Shown: positions 30,843 to 33,686 of the stretch, one piece after another
How positions within the stretch are numbered: position 1 is the first letter of the stretch
Layout: each line of letters starts with the position of its first letter
NCBI GenBank assembly: GCA_959604355.1
Contig: CAUHAO010000020.1
Coordinates: 1 to 33,686 of the forward strand
Length of the DNA: 33,686 bases
Direction of reading: 5' to 3'
Origin: an uncultured Eubacteriales bacterium
GTDB lineage: Bacteria; Bacillota; Clostridia; Oscillospirales; UBA644
Notes under the pieces: generated by a model
Seen by the model: the letters and a program-made list of their open reading frames with translations, nothing else
The model's database searches: none
Told to the model about the DNA's origin: nothing
Program-made: the position numbers and the translations under genes

Positions 30843-32351
30843 TTAACCGAGTTTGTAGATATCGGAGAATTTCTTTTCGAGGTACGAGGTGTAATATGTC
30901 GGGTCGAACGGCTCGCCGCAGACCATGAAAAAGAGGTCTTCGGGGTCGTACATTCTCGCGTGGCGGAAGACTTTGTCGGTCAGCCATTCGGTTATCGGTT
31001 TGAGCGTTCCCGATGCGCAGACCGCGTCCACGTCGATATCCTGCTTCATTTTTGCAAGTATCTGCGCGCCGTATGCGCTGCCGAGCGCGTATGACGGGAA
31101 ATAGCCGACGTTGCCGCCCGACCAATGGGAATCCTGCAGGCAGCCGTGTGTGTCGTCGGGCACGTCCACGCCGAGGTATTCTTTATAAAGGCTGTTCCAT
31201 ACTTCAGGAATGTCGTCAACGTCGAGCTCGCCCGCGAAAACGCGTTTTTCTATCTCGTAGCGCACCATGATGTGAAGGCAGTACGTCAATTCGTCCGCTT
31301 CGGTTCGTATGAGTGAGGGCTGCGCCTTGTTGACCATTTCGTAGAATGCTCGCGGAGTTATTCCGGAGAAGTGTTCGGGGAACATTTCCTTGATTTTCGG
31401 GAAAACAGCCGACATGAAGGGCTCGCTTTTGCCGATTATATTTTCGTAAAAGCGGGATTGACATTCGTGGATGCCCATAGAGACGCCGCCCGAGACCTCG
31501 GTGTATTTATGCTCGTCCGCACCTCCGAGTTCGTACAGCGCGTGTCCGCCTTCGTGGATGACGGAATACATCGATGACGTGACGCTGTCCTCATAGTAAT
31601 GCGTCGTTATGCGCACGTCCTCTTTCGAGAAATCGAGCGTGAACGGGTGTTCGGTCTCGCCGCAGTTGCAATGTGCGGGGTCTATGCCCATGTAAGCCAT
31701 GAGGTATTCGGTGAGCTTCTTCTGCTTTTCGACGGGATAATTGCCCGAAAGCGGGGAGTCGTCGATTTGAGGCACAGCTGCTATCTTACGCAGCAGCGGC
31801 ACGATATGCTCGCGGAGAGTCGCGAAGAAAGCGTCGCATTTTTCTTTTGTCAGACCGCGCTCGTATCGGGAAAGCTGTGTGTCGTAGGGGTCTTTGTCGG
31901 GCGCGTAATATTTCGAGAAACGTATGTTCGCATCAAAAATTTGCTTGAGCAGCGGCTTGAAGGACGCGTAGTCATTATTCTGTTTTGCCTTATGCCAGAC
32001 GTATTCGGCGTCATTTGTAAGCTTCGTGTAGGCGATATATTCATCCTGCGGAATCGTCTTTACATAGTCGTTTTCGCGCAGTAGCAGTTCGACTTCGCGT
32101 GCGGTGTGTGCGTCAAGCTCATCGCGGTGTGCGCGGAGGTCTTCGAGCAGATCTATCGTTTCTTTGCCTGTCGAGAGGGTATATTCATATTCGCTCAGTA
32201 CACCGAGAGCCTCGCCGCGTCCCTCGCTCGTTTCCTTCGGGGCAACGGTAACGCTGTCGAGATATATTGCACAGGTCGCGTAGCGCAGAGCGAACATCTT
32301 TTTTTCGAGTTCACGCAGGCGTTCGACCTTTTTTGTGAGTTCTTCGGTCAT
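30843..32351 (-). CDS. Carboxypeptidase Taq family metallopeptidase (M32)
   Basis: A 502-residue cytoplasmic zinc carboxypeptidase. I start at 32351 (MTEELTKKVERL), six bases after AGGAGA; the longer frame overlaps the promoter. The zinc motif HEGGH is in SVIHEGGHALYELG, a later Glu ligand is in GIHECQSRFYENIIG (M32 signature HESQSR-like), and LPVL-type and TYCLHIMVRYEIEK segments follow. The family removes C-terminal residues from peptides. Its own promoter lies just upstream. It is divergent from spoIIID, with about 120 bases between the start codons. Confidence 0.93.
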   Translation of the reverse strand: MTEELTKKVERLRELEKKMFALRYATCAIYLDSVTVAPKETSEGRGEALGVLSEYEYTLSTGKETIDLLEDLRAHRDELDAHTAREVELLLRENDYVKTIPQDEYIAYTKLTNDAEYVWHKAKQNNDYASFKPLLKQIFDANIRFSKYYAPDKDPYDTQLSRYERGLTKEKCDAFFATLREHIVPLLRKIAAVPQIDDSPLSGNYPVEKQKKLTEYLMAYMGIDPAHCNCGETEHPFTLDFSKEDVRITTHYYEDSVTSSMYSVIHEGGHALYELGGADEHKYTEVSGGVSMGIHECQSRFYENIIGKSEPFMSAVFPKIKEMFPEHFSGITPRAFYEMVNKAQPSLIRTEADELTYCLHIMVRYEIEKRVFAGELDVDDIPEVWNSLYKEYLGVDVPDDTHGCLQDSHWSGGNVGYFPSYALGSAYGAQILAKMKQDIDVDAVCASGTLKPITEWLTDKVFRHARMYDPEDLFFMVCGEPFDPTYYTSYLEKKFSDIYKLG

Positions 32352-32377
32352 GGCATGTCTCCTGTGGTTTTTTCTTA

Positions 32378-32406
32378 ATTTTAGCATAAACATTTGCAAA
32401 AGTCAA
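32378..32406 (-). promoter_or_regulatory. Extended -10 sigma-A promoter of the M32 peptidase
   Basis: On the minus strand, TTGACT (32406-32401) and TAAAAT (32383-32378) are 17 nt apart, with TG just before the -10 (TGCTAAAAT). It lies next to the spoIIID control region. Confidence 0.85.
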
Positions 32407-32410
32407 GCAA

Positions 32411-32470
32411 GAATAAATCCTTCCCGCGCGTCATAGTATTGAACAAAGACATCGGGAAGGACTTGTTTTT
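32411..32470 (+). promoter_or_regulatory. spoIIID control region: sigma-E-like promoter and SpoIIID-like boxes
   Basis: GAATAAA (32411-32417) fits the sigma-E -35 KMATATT at five of seven positions. After 14 nt comes CATAGTAT (32432-32439), close to the -10 CATACANT. Two matches to the SpoIIID consensus WWRRACARNY lie downstream: TTGAACAAAG (32439-32448, nine of ten) and, on the minus strand, AAAAACAAGT (32470-32461, ten of ten). TCCTTCCCG (32418-32426) and CGGGAAGGA (32453-32461) are a perfect inverted repeat whose right arm covers the ribosome site. All functional roles are inferred from consensus knowledge. Confidence 0.55.
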
Positions 32471-32776
32471 ATGGAAGAGATGAAAGACCGCGCGGAGATA
32501 CTCGCGGATTACATAATCGACAACGGCTGCACGGTGCGTGCCGCGGCGGCGGAATTCGGGCTTTCCAAATCTACCGTGCATAAGGACGTGACCGAAAGAC
32601 TGCGTTCTTTCAGCCCGGCGCTTTACAGAGATGTGCGCCGTGTGCTCGACCGCAACCGTGAGGAGCGGCATATGCGCGGCGGGCTCGCGACGAGGGAGAA
32701 ATATATGTCTATGCGGCTCGTGCGTGAGAATTTCAGCGGTTCGCAAGACGTTCAAGCAGACGAAGACTCGAATTGA
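32471..32776 (+). CDS. spoIIID: Sporulation transcriptional regulator SpoIIID
   Basis: A 101-residue DNA-binding protein of the mother cell during sporulation, which switches gene expression between the sigma-E and sigma-K phases. The family core is unmistakable: ADYIIDNGCTVRAAAAEFGLSKSTVHKDVTERL contains the helix-turn-helix (SKSTVHKD recognition helix), followed by the basic NREERHMRGGLATREKY. The C-terminal ~20 residues (RLVRENFSGSQDVQADEDSN) are longer than the B. subtilis form. GGAAGGA gives the ribosome site, about nine bases before the ATG. Its last 44 bases overlap the convergent gene on the other strand, and no terminator separates them. It shows that the organism belongs to a spore-forming lineage. 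Confidence 0.95.
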   Translation: MEEMKDRAEILADYIIDNGCTVRAAAAEFGLSKSTVHKDVTERLRSFSPALYRDVRRVLDRNREERHMRGGLATREKYMSMRLVRENFSGSQDVQADEDSN

Positions 32777-33548
32777 GCGTGTCCGTGTCGATATACCCGG
32801 GGTACATTGCGGGGGATTCGAGGGTGACGGAATATGCATAGTTTTTCGCATGCAGGAACGCGAAAAATTTTTCGAAATCGATATGTCCTTCGCCCGGCTG
32901 AGGTATGGGGCGCAGCCTATCCCATTGCATCGGGGCGGCGCACCAGTCACTGATATGGACGTGGCGCGCGTTCTTTATGAAGGGGGACGCGTAAAAGCGG
33001 TCATATTCGTCGTGGAACGCGAGAAAGCGTGTGTCGACGGTGAAGGCGGCGTCGGGGTCTATGCGGAGAATCTGCTCAAAGTGGTCGAGCGGGTCGCCCG
33101 CGTTGCAGGGGACGTTTTCGACGGTGAGAAGTATGCCGTACTGCGCGGCGGTATGTTTCAGGCGCGGATAGAGGGAGAGGTTTATTTCAATATTTTTATC
33201 GGAAGGCAGTCCGCCCCAGAGGTGAAGGACTGCTTTTTTGCTGCCTACAAGCTCGCCGAGGCGGCAGTTGATATCGAATTTTTCGAGCGCCTTGCGGATA
33301 CTTCCGTCGTCTCCGCGGCTGATATGTTCGCCGATGTCTTTATCAAAATGAATGACGGGAAACGAGATTCCGTGTTGCAGCGTCTGCGGGAGTATTTCTC
33401 TGACGGTTTCGATATCGTCGTACCATGTGCCTTCAAACATGAGTTCAAAAGCGGAATGAACTATTTTCGGCGCCACGGTCGGTATGACACGGCAGTCTCT
33501 GCCGTTTACTTTGCCGACGAACGCGCCTGTGGAACAATATATATCCAT
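32733..33548 (-). CDS. Sugar phosphate isomerase/epimerase-like TIM barrel protein
   Basis: A 271-residue protein resembling the xylose-isomerase-like/AP-endonuclease-2 TIM barrel family. Candidate metal ligands fall at strand ends: SFPVIHFDKDIG, LTVENVPCN (Glu), AAFTVDTRFLAFHDEY (Asp and His), HVHISDWCA (His), and the late SVTLESPAMYPG (Glu). Such proteins isomerise or epimerise sugars such as inositol derivatives or hydroxypyruvate, but no subfamily is recognisable. It is not the PHP-type histidinol phosphatase missing from the his operon. GAGG precedes the ATG, with a promoter upstream. The 3' end overlaps spoIIID by 44 bases on the opposite strand. Confidence 0.8.
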   Translation of the reverse strand: MDIYCSTGAFVGKVNGRDCRVIPTVAPKIVHSAFELMFEGTWYDDIETVREILPQTLQHGISFPVIHFDKDIGEHISRGDDGSIRKALEKFDINCRLGELVGSKKAVLHLWGGLPSDKNIEINLSLYPRLKHTAAQYGILLTVENVPCNAGDPLDHFEQILRIDPDAAFTVDTRFLAFHDEYDRFYASPFIKNARHVHISDWCAAPMQWDRLRPIPQPGEGHIDFEKFFAFLHAKNYAYSVTLESPAMYPGYIDTDTLNSSLRLLERLANR

Positions 33549-33578
33549 GATGACCTCGCATATGTTTTTATTCCACTT

Positions 33579-33607
33579 ATTTTATCATATAATTGCCCGA
33601 AAATCAA
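33579..33607 (-). promoter_or_regulatory. Sigma-A promoter of the TIM-barrel gene
   Basis: On the minus strand, TTGATT (33607-33602) and TAAAAT (33584-33579) are 17 nt apart, about 30 bases before the start codon. Confidence 0.75.
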
Positions 33608-33611
33608 GTAT

Positions 33612-33641
33612 GAATTTTATTATACCGAATTTTATTATACC
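33612..33641. repeat. Two perfect tandem copies of a 15-bp A/T-rich unit
   Basis: GAATTTTATTATACC occurs twice head to tail (33612-33626 and 33627-33641), immediately upstream of the TIM-barrel promoter on the minus strand. It could be a regulator site or slippage duplication. Confidence 0.8.
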
Positions 33642-33645
33642 AGGA

Positions 33646-33677
33646 GTAAAAATGCTTGCTCGCAAGGGCATTTTTAC
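33646..33677. terminator. Hairpin at the window edge, terminator or start of a gene
   Basis: GTAAAAATGC and GCATTTTTAC form a 10-bp stem, continued inside by TTGC/GCAA with a two-base bulge; both ends carry T-runs, so it could terminate a minus-strand gene lying beyond the window. The same bases also read as AGGAG (33642-33646), then ATG at 33652 opening a frame MLARKGIFTTP to the edge. The hairpin reading seems more likely to me, but the window ends too soon to decide. Confidence 0.5.
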
Positions 33678-33686
33678 GACGCCGTC

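Overview
The window looks like chromosome from a spore-forming, anaerobic member of the Clostridia (Bacillota), probably an uncultured gut or rumen lineage. This is inferred from the SpoIIID sporulation regulator, a HisZ plus short-form HisG pair with a YerC/TrpR-family regulator, a formate-tetrahydrofolate ligase, a MinD tail followed by methylglyoxal synthase and hisS-aspS, strong purine-rich Shine-Dalgarno sites, and many near-consensus sigma-A promoters with 17-nt spacers. The genus cannot be fixed from sequence alone. Coding density is high. There is no rRNA, CRISPR array, integrase or transposase.

Layout: 1-3924 carries a MinD C-terminus, a divergent methylglyoxal synthase, hisS and aspS. 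3982-8946 is a four-gene gliding-type (GldA/GldF/GldG-like) ABC system ending in a DUF4340 protein. 8963-12443 holds a GNAT acetyltransferase, a membrane-anchored HtrA protease with an altered triad, endonuclease IV and a transaldolase-family protein. 12587-14783 is a compact cassette, bounded by terminators, of a serine-palmitoyltransferase-like alpha-oxoamine synthase, a short-chain reductase and an acyl carrier protein. It has the gene content expected for making a sphingoid-base-like lipid and is the most notable item here. tRNA-Trp follows.

15210-22935 is one histidine biosynthesis operon, yerC(hisR)-hisZ-G-D-C-B-H-A-F-IE, with overlapping or nearly abutting genes. One promoter lies before the regulator gene and overlaps a candidate operator. 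A branched GC-rich palindrome with a T-run closes it. Every pathway step is present except histidinol-phosphate phosphatase. A second, canonical methylglyoxal synthase with its own strong promoter follows, then about 1 kb of poorly resolved sequence (an ORF without an obvious start codon and a frame-broken remnant).

24610-28114 on the minus strand is an operon fhs, a secreted and membrane-anchored prenyltransferase/squalene-cyclase-repeat protein, and an esterase. A beta-helix lipoprotein related to Cthe_2159 (28251-29159, minus) and uronate isomerase uxaC (29354-30730, plus) are divergent and share a palindrome, which suggests uronic-acid polysaccharide use. The window ends with an M32 carboxypeptidase, spoIIID divergent from it (sigma-E-like promoter and SpoIIID-like boxes), and a TIM-barrel sugar isomerase/epimerase convergent with spoIIID. 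Identities rest on motif recognition by eye; no database search was run.
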